Below the pieces are notes generated by a model. It saw nothing but the letters and a program-made list of their open reading frames with translations, searched no databases and was not told the origin of the DNA. A DNA stretch of 64,000 nucleotides from Pegea sp. RAD2-039 (lineage: Eukaryota; Chordata; Thaliacea; Salpida; Salpidae): positions 1-64,000 of the forward strand of contig JAQGEQ010000106.1 of assembly GCA_034620365.1 (NCBI GenBank). The letters run 5' to 3'. The position numbers and the translations under genes were made by a program. Positions 36,557-47,141 of this stretch are shown here, in pieces (within the stretch, counting starts at the first letter, position 1; each line of letters opens with the position of its first letter).

Positions 36557-36758
36557 TTTTTATTTTTATTTTTATATATATAAATGCGAAGAAGGGTGCC
36601 TAAAGAGAGCACATCTCACTAACACACATTCTCAGTAGTTTTTTATGGTTTTTATTTCTCAGGAGTTTTATATGTCTCCACCTGGGGTCGAACCCGGTAC
36701 TTCCAAGCTAGATGTACCTTGTAGCTAGGTGTAGTAACCGCTTCGCCACCAAGCAGGA
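36557..36758 (-). mobile_element. tRNA-derived SINE with a LINE-like 3' tail
   Basis: Absent at the matching site in unit 1 (near 12376). On the minus strand the head contains an A-box-like TGGTGGCGAAGCGG (36738-36751) and a B-box GGTTCGACCCC (36684-36694) about 43 nt apart, the split promoter of a tRNA gene for RNA polymerase III. The tail (36591-36634) nearly matches 40612-40658, the 3' end of the LINE in this unit, and finishes in AAAAT repeats. Non-autonomous; it would need the LINE reverse transcriptase to move. It sits inside an EGF exon. Confidence 0.85.
36684..36751 (-). promoter_or_regulatory. Internal pol III promoter (A and B boxes) of the SINE
   Basis: The A box lies at 36738-36751 and the B box at 36684-36694, both on the minus strand. 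The B box fits GGTTCGANNCC exactly. Confidence 0.75.
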
Positions 36759-36791
36759 CAATATAAGCAAGTACATTTGTACATAAGCAAG
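36759..36791. repeat. Filler duplicated from the SINE target site
   Basis: Between the SINE head and the resumed host sequence lies a 33-bp stretch that repeats AATATAAGCAAGTACATTTG and a further ATAAGCAAG; the first copy of the host sequence follows from 36792. Unit 1 has a single copy. Confidence 0.7.
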
Positions 36792-37419
36792 TTTATCGCA
36801 ATATAAGCAAGTACATTTGTAACTATCAAATCTATCAGTGCAATTTCTAAAGTCATCACAGCTGTTGTCAGTGTATAAACATTCATTTATGTCTAAATTA
36901 AATGGCTGGTGATCTTTACATAAACTCATATCTTCTATACTTAGATCTAAAATAAAAAAAAAAGATCAACTTCTCCTATATACAATATCAAAATAATTAA
37001 GATGAATGTTTTTACTTACTGCGGAAGAAATTTCAAAAGCCGTAAAATTTACAAGTTAAAAATTTATTGTATTAATTATTAAGAATTTATTGTAAATTTT
37101 ATAAAGGTATTTCAACTTCCTACTAGCTGGTACAGATTATACAGCCTCCTACAACTCCTTCTATGCGTTGACATTTAAAAGAACCAATAATCTTGACACA
37201 TTTTGTAATAACTTTATTATAACCATCTGTGCCCAACAGACATTCATCTTTATCCGAGCAATTCAGTAAAATAAGATTAGATAAATTTTTTTGCTTAAAG
37301 ATATCGCTAAAATTAAGTTTAAATTTTCCAATACTATTATGTTTCTCTATTTTTTGAAAATTACACCGCTACAAAATTAATTATTCCTAAGTATTTTCAA
37401 ATTATGAAGATTTTTTTAT

Positions 37420-38185
37420 TTTTTGGTTGACGGTAATCTTTTTGTGTTTAGCGTTTTGACAGACTGTATGATAAATGCGAAGGTGTTTGCTTAATTTACA
37501 AAACATTGCATGCACCAACAATCTCCAAAATTCAGATTGCTATTAGTTGTCGAGGATATGAGATTATCGATTTTGATTTTCCACCCTCAAAGTTCAAATT
37601 TTCTCGTTTCATATGTACCCTCAGTAGTTAATGAAGGAGTTACTGTCGAAGCCTTATTGAAGTTTCTGAATAGTGTTGTGTCTACAGAGTTATATATTTT
37701 AACAGATTTCAAGTTTAGTATAATTGATTAGCATAACCCGAATTCAGCATTTATTGGAAAATCGCCAAACTTGGATAGCGATAATAGTAACTCGGCTATT
37801 CCAAGTCATTCCTCTGTAAACTTCCTCGATAATAATAATATATTTCAGATAGTTATTTTGCCGACCCAAGTTAGCGGTAATACTTTGGATCTTTTTATCG
37901 CATAAAAACTGAAAACATTATTTATATTGATCAAAAATTACAGTTTGCTCTGACATGCGATCACAACATGATTAAATTCAAACTCCATCAAACTTTTTCC
38001 ACAAACATTCAAAACTCAAACAAAAGACAATTTATAATGATATCAACAATTTTCCTATCAGGTGTTGACTGGATTTTTATTTTTAACTCTACTGAAGACA
38101 CCGATACTATTTACTTAAGGTTTACGAAAATCGTTTGTGATTCAAGTTATGTTTCCACTATTCTATGATTTTTACTTAAATTTCT
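37420..38185 (+). mobile_element. LINE ORF2 endonuclease fragment, unit 2
   Basis: Counterpart of 12885-13650, with the same breaks and a few substitutions (e.g. DTIYLRFTK for DTIYPWFTK). Confidence 0.85.
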
Positions 38186-39503
38186 TTTGATAGTTTCTTT
38201 ATTTTAAGTTTTAAAGTTTATTGAAAATTGTTTTTATGCCATAAACACTTACTTTGTGTATTTTTAGAAATTTTTTATTGCGTCAGTTTTGTAATTTAAT
38301 AAAAAATGAAAATTACAATCTTAACTGTTTCTTTTTACCAAATTGTCATTCAACAGAACTTGTTGTACTTAAACACCCCTATCCATCATTACAATGTCAC
38401 ATCATTTTCTTTTCGTAAAAGCTATTACCTAAGATGACATCTATCATTGATATAAAAGACCTGCACTTGAAACTTTTAAACATTTAAACATTTGAGAACA
38501 ATTTCTTTTTGAAATCAAGAATCTCATGCAAACAATGTCCAGATATACTCAACAATTACACTGAAGAAAACATATTAACTAGAGGAAATCTTTCTAATTA
38601 TTATATCAAGTATAACACATCAGTTCTTGTAATATTCTTGCTTCTAATATTTTATTGATTAATAAACGGATACACAGAATGTTAAAGTAGTGACACAAAA
38701 ACAAGTTACAATAATGACTCACCAATACATCGCACTAACAAAAACACCTACATTTAATTACTTTAAATTTGAATTCTCAATCTTATTTGCTACCTTATTT
38801 TTTATATGTTCTCTTCGACTCCAGCACACAATTAAAGATGTATCTCTAGAATGTATATCAGGTTTAACTCAATGCTCATTATATACTTGTTAGGCTGAAT
38901 GGAACTTTGTGGTAAGATTGAATATTTCCTAATGCATATATGTGAGCTTTATTAGCCGTGTACATTTGCACGTTTTCATTTCTAGGTGAAATTTTTTAGT
39001 GTAATAATCTATTTGCTTGTTTATTGATTTCCAACTTTTAATATTTTGAAATATTTAATCTCATTTAATCTCAGCACCACTAGTTCTTCGTTTACCTTTT
39101 TTTCGTATTTGAAAAAAAAAATGAAACCTGCATCGCCGTCTATTTATTTCAAATATGCTTTGAAGATGAAGCAGCTTTTAGTCAATATCCTGCACTGATA
39201 AGGTATAGCCTTCAAGCAAACAAGATGAAATATTAACCAGTTTTCAACATTCTTTGTTTGTAACGAGATATTATCAAGGTCGTTTAATTACAACCATTTA
39301 AAAGTCCAGTTAGACTAGTCGCAGTGAACGTTTAAAGATCCTTCAGATCGGTTTGTCATCCTGTCTTACAGTTTTGTGCCGAGTTAGAGATTACACAACA
39401 TTCTAAATTTTTCCTTTCAAAAGTAAAAAAATGTAATTTGTAAGATTTTGCCGCTTTGTCGTCTTTATTTATTTCATTCAGTTGAGCGAAGCAGTTTTCC
39501 TTG
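38186..39503. other. Intergenic stretch, unit 2
   Basis: Matches 13651-14970. Nothing recognised. Confidence 0.4.
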
Positions 39504-39576
39504 ATGGAGTTTGAAAGCAAGGCTGAAGCATTAAAATGTTTGACTGTAGCAATTCATTTCAAGATCGAAAATACAA
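39504..39576 (+). CDS. Candidate short first exon with splice donor, unit 2
   Basis: Identical in coding content to 14971-15043 and followed by the same GTGAGT donor. Function unknown. Confidence 0.3.
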
Positions 39577-40575
39577 GTGAGTTTTTCTTCGTCTGTTGCG
39601 TCTTTTTTTATTCCTATTTACTTTTACAGCTTTTTCACGATATCCTTACATCGTTAAGCTTTGTTTCTCAGCTTCAAGTTCAACTACTTGCGAATAAACT
39701 GTTATTGCTGATTACAATGCAACTACACTTTTCGTAAATACATCTTTGAGTGGATAGCCATCTAATTTTTGCCACAATGTTGGGTCTATATTAGACAGTG
39801 GCTCTGGCTTAAAATTTTATTTTCGAGTTTTGTACAAAGTCGTTCCTTTCTAAATGCACCTAGTTTGCTTCCAGGTTTTTTAATTCTCATTTTGAACAAA
39901 ATGTGTGACATGATTTCTAGGTAGTTAAGTCGTTGGCTACTTGAGGATGTTCAAGTTAAGTTGTTGTAATATAGTATTGTAATGATTAAAGTATAGTAAA
40001 CGATTTTTGTACTCTTTATCGTTGGTCATATGTTGGTAGTGTGTGTTTCAAGCGACTAAGGGTTTACAATTAAAATTAAATTGTAATTTCTTTAGTAATG
40101 TTTATTGGGCATTCATAAAAATCTCAACTAATATTCGTTCTTAAAAGCCAGCTAGTATTTTTTGCTAAAAAATTGCTTCATTACACTTTGTTAAAGTTAT
40201 AAATTTTTATTGTTGTCTATTTCTTTTTAATAGATTTGACAAATTCACTTTTGGGTAATAAAAGTTTGAGATTTCGAAAATTCTTATTGTTAAAGTTAAT
40301 GAGAATTTGAATTATTTCCTATTCTAAAAGATGATAAAACTTTCTTTTATAATAAAATGATATAAATTAGAATAAAAACCTTTTAAATATCTTCGAAATT
40401 TTCACTGCAAATTAAAGTTATGAATTCATAGAATTCTGTTAATTGCTTTTAGAAGTCTCTTGTTTTTTAACTCTTGAGATCTAAGTCCATACTTTCTAAG
40501 AATTTCCTTATCAATAACAAATAACTTTACTTATATACGATTTTAGAATTTAATTTGTATTACTATTTTTATTAT
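39577..40575. other. AT-rich stretch before the LINE, unit 2
   Basis: Matches 15044-16042. A frame at 39501-39737 runs through the splice donor because unit 2 differs by small changes; it is not a separate gene. Nothing else seen. Confidence 0.4.
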
Positions 40576-40611
40576 TTATTTATTTATTTATTTATTTAAT
40601 ACAATCAATGT

Positions 40612-40658
40612 GAAGGAGGGTGCCTAAAAAGAGCACCTCTCGCTAACACACATTCTCA
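40612..40658 (-). repeat. LINE 3'-end motif shared with the SINE
   Basis: This part of the LINE 3'UTR, next to the AAAT tail, is nearly the same as the SINE tail at 36591-36634. It is probably the recognition region for the ORF2 reverse transcriptase. Confidence 0.85.
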
Positions 40659-40744
40659 CAAATTAGATCTATTTGACGTGTAAACGAAAAAGCATATGAC
40701 AATGAAGAACTGCACAGAATCATAGTATTGTAAAAGAGAAAAAT

Positions 40745-43700
40745 TCACAGTTTAGAAATGGCAATGTTGGCGATATTATAACAATTCAGCTTTTTCTTGA
40801 ACAGCATAAGTGATTTTGACATGACAATCTCTGATGGCAGATTGTTCCATGTACTGATTGTGCGGTATGAGAAAAAACTTAATCTGGTTAACGTAGCTGG
40901 TGGAGTGGGCTTATTAAGATGTAATTTATGTCTTCTAAGTTGATATAACTTGAGGGAGGGACTAATGGAGAAAAAGTCATCAAACTGAAGATCAATTAGG
41001 TTGTGAATAATTTTAAAAATCAGAATAAGGTCGTATTTAATTCTTCGGCTTTCCAAAGTATCTAGATTGAAGAAGCTGAGACGATGGTTATAACTCTCGT
41101 ATTTGATATTAAGTTTCCTGCAAACCAATCTCGTAAATGTTGCCTGAACAGATTCGATTTTTCTGATATCACCAACTTGATATGGCATCCATGCACTGAT
41201 ATTGTATTCAAGATTAGGGCGTATGTACAGTTTGAAAAGGTTGACGAAAAACCATGGATCTTTAGAATTAAAAGTCTTTATGATGAGGTGGACAAGTTTG
41301 ATAGATTTTCCAAAGATTCTGGAAACATAACTGTGCCATTTGAAGTCAGATGTCAGAGTAATGCCGAGGTCTATGACTGAGGATACTCGTTCAAGAATGG
41401 ATCCATTGATGTAGTATTGGTTGCTGAAGTTGGCCGCTGGCTTACGGGAGAATGTTATAACTTCAGACTTTGTTGGCTGGATTTTAAGTTGCCAATTCGC
41501 AGACCAGTTTTCTACAATGTTTAGTGCAGTTTGGAGTTTTGAGTGAGAACCAGATAATAGCTTGATGTCATCTGCATACACAAACACACTGACATTGTCT
41601 ACTGTTATTAGTCTTCTGATGAGGTCTTCAATGAAAATCAAAAAGAGAAGTGGACCCAGGACGGAACCTTGAGGAACGCCGCTGGTGACTTTACTAGGAG
41701 TAGATAAAGATCTTTTTACACGGGTTCGTTGGGTTCTACCTGATAAGAAATCTTCAATCCATTTTAAGATAGAGTTGGTGATTTTTATGTTTTTCAATAC
41801 AGTAATGAGCTTGTTGTGTGGAACAGAATCAAACGCTTTAGCAAAATCAAGGTATATGATGTCACATGGAGTATTACTTTCGTAATGAGCTGTAAGCTCA
41901 TTGAAAAAAGTGAGATGTTGAGTCAAAGAAGATCTTTGCTTAACAAAGCCATGCTGGGCATCAGATATTAGATGATGCTCCGTCAAATGGCTAGTTATAT
42001 GGTTGTGAATGATGTGTTCTTGAGTTCTACAGATAACCGAAGTAAGCGAAACTGGTCTGTAGTTAAGTGCAGTGTTTCTAGGACCCTTCTTATAAATTGG
42101 AGTAATAATAGCATTCTTCCAAATTTGTGGAAGTCTTCCCCGCTTAAGAGTCATGTTAAAGAGTAGCGATAAGGGTAGCGCTAAAGAAGAAGTACTTTTT
42201 CTTAAAAACAAAGCTGGGATTTCATCTGGGGTGTTGGAAACTGTTGATTTTAGAGAAGAAATAGCCTTAGATACTATATCAACTGTTATGTCTAGATCTA
42301 CCATCTCAGAGATATTTGAAAGGATATTGGAGTAGGAAATAGTAGGAGTATTGCCATCATCGGTTATAAAAACCTTTTCAAATTGTTTGTTTAGCAATTC
42401 AGCTTTATTCTTTGGTTCCATCACCAGCTGATTGGCGTTATCAAGCAAGGGAGGTAGATGAGATCTCGCCTTAAGCTTGTGATTAATGAAGCCAAAAAAC
42501 GTTTTCTTGCTAGGTGAAGATAAGATTGCACTTTCTTTTCCTAAATAGAGGCTATAAACTGATTTCTTGTAGACTAGACAAAGATCTTTGTATAGAGGTT
42601 TGATGGAAGGATCTGCTTTAGTTTGTTTGTATAAGAGGTTTTTCAAATGCTGTAAATTCCTTAAATATCTTGGCAAGTGTGGTTTTTTGTTGACTCTATA
42701 TAAAGGTATGAACTTTTTAATTGACTCATTAACAATGTTAGTAAACCTTGAGTAGATATCATTGATGTCTTCGGTAGAGTTGAAAACAGAAATCCAGTCA
42801 ACACCTGATAAAAACTTGTTTGAACTGTTATAATTTCCACGATAAAAGTTCCGTATGCTTGGAGTTTTAACGTTCGTAGAAAAAGTTTGTTGGAGCTTGA
42901 ATTCAATCATGTTGTGATCGCATGTCAGAGCAAAAGGTTCATTTTGATCAACGTAGATAACGTTCTCAGGTTTTGATGTGATGAGAAGATCCAAAGTATT
43001 ACCACTAACTTGGGTTGGAAAAGTAACCATCTGAGATAGATTATTGGCATCAAGGAAGTTTACAAAGACATGACTCAGATTGGCTAAATTAGTTTTGTCT
43101 CCATTCAAATTAAACATTTTTCCATTGAATGCTAAATTTGGGTTATTCCAATCAATTCTACTAAAATTAAAATCCCCGAGAATATACATCTCAGGACAAA
43201 CAAGGCTTTACAGAACCTTCAATAAGGCCTTAATAGTAACCTCATCGTTAACTTTAGACGGTGGTAGGTAGGTACATATAAAGCGGGAAAACTTAGACTT
43301 TGAGTAATGAAAATTGAAAGCAATAATCTCAAATCCTGGGCAATCAATGGTATTTATCTTAATTCTTGAAATCATAGGTGCCAGTGATGTTTTATAGATT
43401 ACACAAATACCGCCGCCTCTATCAAACAGTCTATCACAGCGCAAAGCACGAAAAAGATCACTGTCATCCAGAAAGGAGTCAGGATAAAAGGGTTTCAACC
43501 AAGTTTCGGTAATGAAAACAAATGTAAAATCTTGAGAAAGCAAAAGAGCTTTCAATTCGAAAATTTTGTTGACAATTGACCTTGCGTTGAAAAACATACC
43601 TAATATAAAAGAAAAATTGTCTTTTTGACACTTGTAAGATTTGGTGGTAGTCTTCTGTGTACTGTTATCTTGGGCTGGAAGCATAGTATTAATAATTTTG

Positions 43701-43792
43701 TGCGAAGAGAGGTTGAATAAGGGTGATGTGGGTCCAGTGGCTATTTTGCACTTCCGTTTTTTGAAAAGACCGTCACAATCTGTAAAGCCCAT
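40745..43792 (-). pseudogene. LINE ORF2: endonuclease-reverse transcriptase with one internal stop
   Basis: The ATG at 43792 lies in the context CCACCATGG. The first 194 codons carry the endonuclease N-terminus (FNARSIVNK, ITETWLKPF, DRGGGICVIYK) and end in TAA at 43210-43208. In the same frame, from 43189, 814 codons continue with ILGDFNFSRIDW and CDHNMIEF (endonuclease C-terminus) and then the reverse transcriptase, with VFVYADDIKLLSG at residue about 538 of that segment, KAFDSVPHNKL and SGVPQGSVLGPLLF. Sister fragments read through at the stop position (FLKSVV), so the TAA is a point lesion. It would block full-length protein and make this copy non-autonomous, unless read-through occurs. 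Confidence 0.9.
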
Positions 43793-44736
43793 GGTGGACC
43801 TCGAACTTTGTATTTGAAATCAGTTGGTTGCTCTTTCTGATTTCGGCTGTACGCCTCTTTTAGAAGACGCTTATTTTCTACGCGATCATCTTCACACATA
43901 TCATGTGCTACTCTGATGCCCTGGAATTTTTCGTCCTGCTTAAGTTTATACAGCTTAGCAAGAAACTTACGTTTGTCCCATCTTTCCTGAAAGGAAACTT
44001 TTAACGGTCTTTTATGATTTGATCTTTTTGCCCCGAGTCTGGTCATTGAAACTTTTGGAGTGTCCACAGCACCAAGGCCTTGAGTGCACATTTGATTAAA
44101 AGTCTTGATGTCATCGTCTTTATCAGTCTCAGGGACACCAAAGATGATGACATTGTTTTCTCTATCCTCCCGGTCCAGAGTAAGTTTCTTGTGCGTGTCA
44201 GTAACCTTCTTGGCAAGAAGTTGCACCACGCTAGTATTTTTTTCGGATCCAGAATTACCAACAACTGAGGCCCATGTGAGAGGCTTCTTTGTGGAGGCTT
44301 CCAGTTCATCCATAGATTTGGATAAGATAGAAATCTTTTCATTGATTTTGGCAACATCGTTGCCGATTTCAAATTTTAATTTGGTCAATTCAGTGGATAT
44401 GGTGTTGCTGATGTCAGACAATAGGCTTTTGTTAGTGTTGGACGAGGTAGTTGTTTTGTCCATAGATCTACATTTAATGCAGGACCAACAAAATCCCACT
44501 TGCTGCATTTTATTATTTTCAAATATATCATATAATTTTTTATTCACATCACTACAAGTGAGGTGAAACCTAGAGAGGCATTTGATGCAATCTATTGCCA
44601 GATCTTTACCAGAGCAAGTTTTGTTACAAGCTTGGCAATTGCCATTGCAAGCTTGTTTTGAAGAACTTGGTTTGCTTGGGTTTTTTGGAGCTTTTGACCG
44701 CAAGGTCCTGTCATTTGTATCTACCATAGTTTCCAT
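43741..44736 (-). CDS. LINE ORF1 protein (PHD-like zinc cluster, nucleic-acid chaperone type)
   Basis: 331 codons, intact. The N-terminal third has a cysteine/histidine cluster (CNGNCQACNKTC, about residues 30-41, then CIKCLSRFHLTC and CWSCIKC) spaced like a PHD finger, as in ORF1 of CR1-group LINEs. The middle (about 115-150) looks like a coiled coil. The block DREDRENNVIIFGVPETD (about 195-212) resembles the RRM-like region seen in LINE ORF1 proteins. It is expected to bind the element RNA and form the ribonucleoprotein. Its end overlaps the ORF2 start by 52 nt in another frame. Confidence 0.85.
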   Translation of the reverse strand: METMVDTNDRTLRSKAPKNPSKPSSSKQACNGNCQACNKTCSGKDLAIDCIKCLSRFHLTCSDVNKKLYDIFENNKMQQVGFCWSCIKCRSMDKTTTSSNTNKSLLSDISNTISTELTKLKFEIGNDVAKINEKISILSKSMDELEASTKKPLTWASVVGNSGSEKNTSVVQLLAKKVTDTHKKLTLDREDRENNVIIFGVPETDKDDDIKTFNQMCTQGLGAVDTPKVSMTRLGAKRSNHKRPLKVSFQERWDKRKFLAKLYKLKQDEKFQGIRVAHDMCEDDRVENKRLLKEAYSRNQKEQPTDFKYKVRGPPWALQIVTVFSKNGSAK

Positions 44737-44951
44737 GATAGATTTTTAGTAACTCCCACCAAAGTATACAAGGTTAATAAATGTGTATCCACCAAAGATT
44801 TATAAAAGATTTTTACTGTCACCAACCACAAAATATAATATATATATAATCAACAATTCACTTCCTAGAAATAACTTTATCACAACTTATAAGCACTTAT
44901 TCAAATAGAACCTATAACCTGAAACTTATTCAAATAGAATATTATGATTAA

Positions 44952-47141
44952 TATTATGATAAAACTACAATCAATTGAAACATTATGCTGGGTAAACAAT
45001 TTTAAAAATCATCTTTTTTGTAATGATTCGATGAAAATTGGTGTATAATGTAAAATTAAAAATTTTTTTAAAATGTTATATTATTCTGAAAGAATTTAAC
45101 AATAAGATGATATTGTATGACTAACAAACTAAATATTCAGTTATAAAGTTTTGATTTATCAGGTTGAAACATCTTTCTTCTAACCTTATTTAAACATTTT
45201 CTAGTAATTTTATTGTAAATGCATTTAGTTTTACAATTTAATCTAAAAATTTTGCTAAATATTCATGAGTATATAAAAAGCTCAAGAGTTGAACCACAGC
45301 GCCTTGAATGACACTGGTCCAAACGGGAATGAACAATATTACATCTTTACCATCTCAAAAGCTTTTCAAACTAACAGTTTGTGATTACGAAAGTAAAGAG
45401 TTTTTATTATTTCATTATTATTTATATTGTTTTGGTTTTATTTCATTAAAAAAAGAAAGTTAGAAGTTATTTTTTTTAAATTTTATGGTAAAATATGTAG
45501 TATTGTTTTATATGCTTTATATGTCGGTTGTTCCCGAGTGTTTTTCCTAGTTTTCAACATTAATTAATAGGTTGTGGTACTTAAGATCTTTGCGATAAGT
45601 TTCCGAAGTTATATTATTTCATGTTTGTAGTATGAGTTGTGCAATTTGTGATTTGCATCCATATGACAAATAAAAGCTAACAAATATCATTTAGTTAATA
45701 TTCCAAACAATTATTGAAAGCATGCCTCTTAAAGTTGACTTAGCAAGTTTATATATATGGTGATCGCTTTACGTATGAACAGTATTACAGTAGGTTATTT
45801 ACCGCATATGTGAATATGATTGAATGTTTTGTTTTTTTCATTGCATTCTGTTACTTCTATCTTCATGGTGACAGTTGAGTTTTTCATAATTATTCACCAA
45901 TGTCGTTAGCCACCTCTTAATTTTTAGCAGAAAATCTTTGTAAGATTTTTTTGAAAAATATCTTCATTGTACTATAGATATTATTAATTTGAAGTCATTA
46001 ATATAATTTTTCATATTTTTAAACTTTTATTTATTATAAATATGCTTGATAAATTATTATTTTATACTATATTTATATAAATATTATAGTAAATATTTAT
46101 ATATATTTATATAAACTACTATATTATGAACTAATTTTCATTCAATCGATGATGATAATAATAATTATAAAATTGTTTAATAACCTTTTTTTACAAACTA
46201 CATTTGCTTATTTATATATTTTTTCTTAATGTTGTTTTTAATGAAAATTATGTAATATAATGTTATGTTTAAAAGTAAAAGATTTGTTTTAAATTGTAAA
46301 AATTATAGTAATAATAATATTATTTTATGCATACTTATTTTAATTTTTTAAATACTTATGTTACTAATTTTGATTTAAAAATAATTTTGCCATATTTTTC
46401 AAGTTTCATTAATAATAAAAGTTTTCTATTTTGTTTCTTAGTTCTAATTTTTATTAGTTACTTTAATAATTTTAAACATATATACAAACTTTTTTATCAT
46501 TTGTGTAGATTTTGTTTTTATCTAACTATTCCTTAGTGGATAATTATTTGACAAAATATATTTGTTTAAAATTGCTGTACATTTTATATATTTATTATTT
46601 TCTTTGTAATTGTAAAGAGTAAAGTTATTATCTTTTGCAATTAAAATAAAAAGTATTTTATTAGATCAAATGTAGTTTTTATAAATACTCATCTTTAAAA
46701 TTTTTCATCAAAATTTATGCTGATATTTTTGGTGATTATTTTAAGTATGATTAATATGATTAATTTAAAATCCTATGTAAATTAACTATTTTTGAAAATA
46801 TACTTTACTCTGCAATCATTTTATATATAAATTTGTACATTTTTGGGGTTTACTTCAAATAAGATCTTATTATTATAAACATTTAAAATTTCAGTTAGCA
46901 ATCTCTGACAAACAATCTTTTAAGCATTTTTAGGTTTAAAAATTCAATATAAGTTAATAATGGCACTATAATATTAAATAATATGTTGCCACTTTGAACA
47001 TCATATACTATTTACACTTTACTTTAAATAACAACTTTAATTGTATTTAATAATATAATTTAAATACATTAATTTAACACTTATCATATTATAATTAAGC
47101 TTTACAAAAATTGTAAATATTTTCTGTTATGTTCTTTTTAG
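44952..47141. other. AT-rich stretch upstream of the poly(A) polymerase exons, unit 2
   Basis: Continues the unit 1 equivalent (about 16037-18227). No gene recognised; the frame at 46327-46536 is a low-complexity AT-rich artefact. Confidence 0.4.

Larger units (their letters stand above)
35336..37265 (-). pseudogene. Calcium-binding EGF-repeat gene remnant, unit 2
   Basis: The same minus-strand EGF exon series as in unit 1, with the terminal exon at 35496-35336 (DFNECFQGNNTFISFKTEC, where unit 1 has DINEC). Compared with unit 1, the fourth EGF reads DIDKCSENLGNCNNKAV with one stop rather than two, and the fifth keeps frame for longer (FSCVCTLINKGY). The exon beginning at 36892 (DINECLYTDNSCDDF) is interrupted by the SINE at 36557-36758 just after its last cysteines. 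An extra 90 bp at about 36907-37030 follows the upstream part of that exon compared with unit 1. Dead as a gene. Confidence 0.75.
40576..44951 (-). mobile_element. Near-complete CR1/jockey-like non-LTR retrotransposon (LINE)
   Basis: An insertion of about 4.4 kb absent from unit 1, where the site is intact (about 16042). On the minus strand it has a 5'UTR (about 44951-44737), ORF1, ORF2 and a 3'UTR ending in AAAT repeats at 40576-40600. A short TATTAT at each edge may be the target duplication, but the AT-rich site makes this uncertain. ORF1 encodes a PHD-like protein, ORF2 an AP-type endonuclease plus reverse transcriptase. ORF2 is interrupted by one in-frame TAA. Older fragments of the same family lie at 4912, 12885, 20985, 26650 and their duplicates. 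Confidence 0.93.

Noticed and set aside
36661..36760. Possible functional tRNA gene
   Set aside because: A and B boxes are present, but the sequence continues into a LINE-like tail with A/T repeats and shows no clean cloverleaf ends; a tRNA-derived SINE fits better.
41084..42335. Several plus-strand frames inside 41084-42335
   Set aside because: Antisense shadows of the LINE reverse transcriptase.
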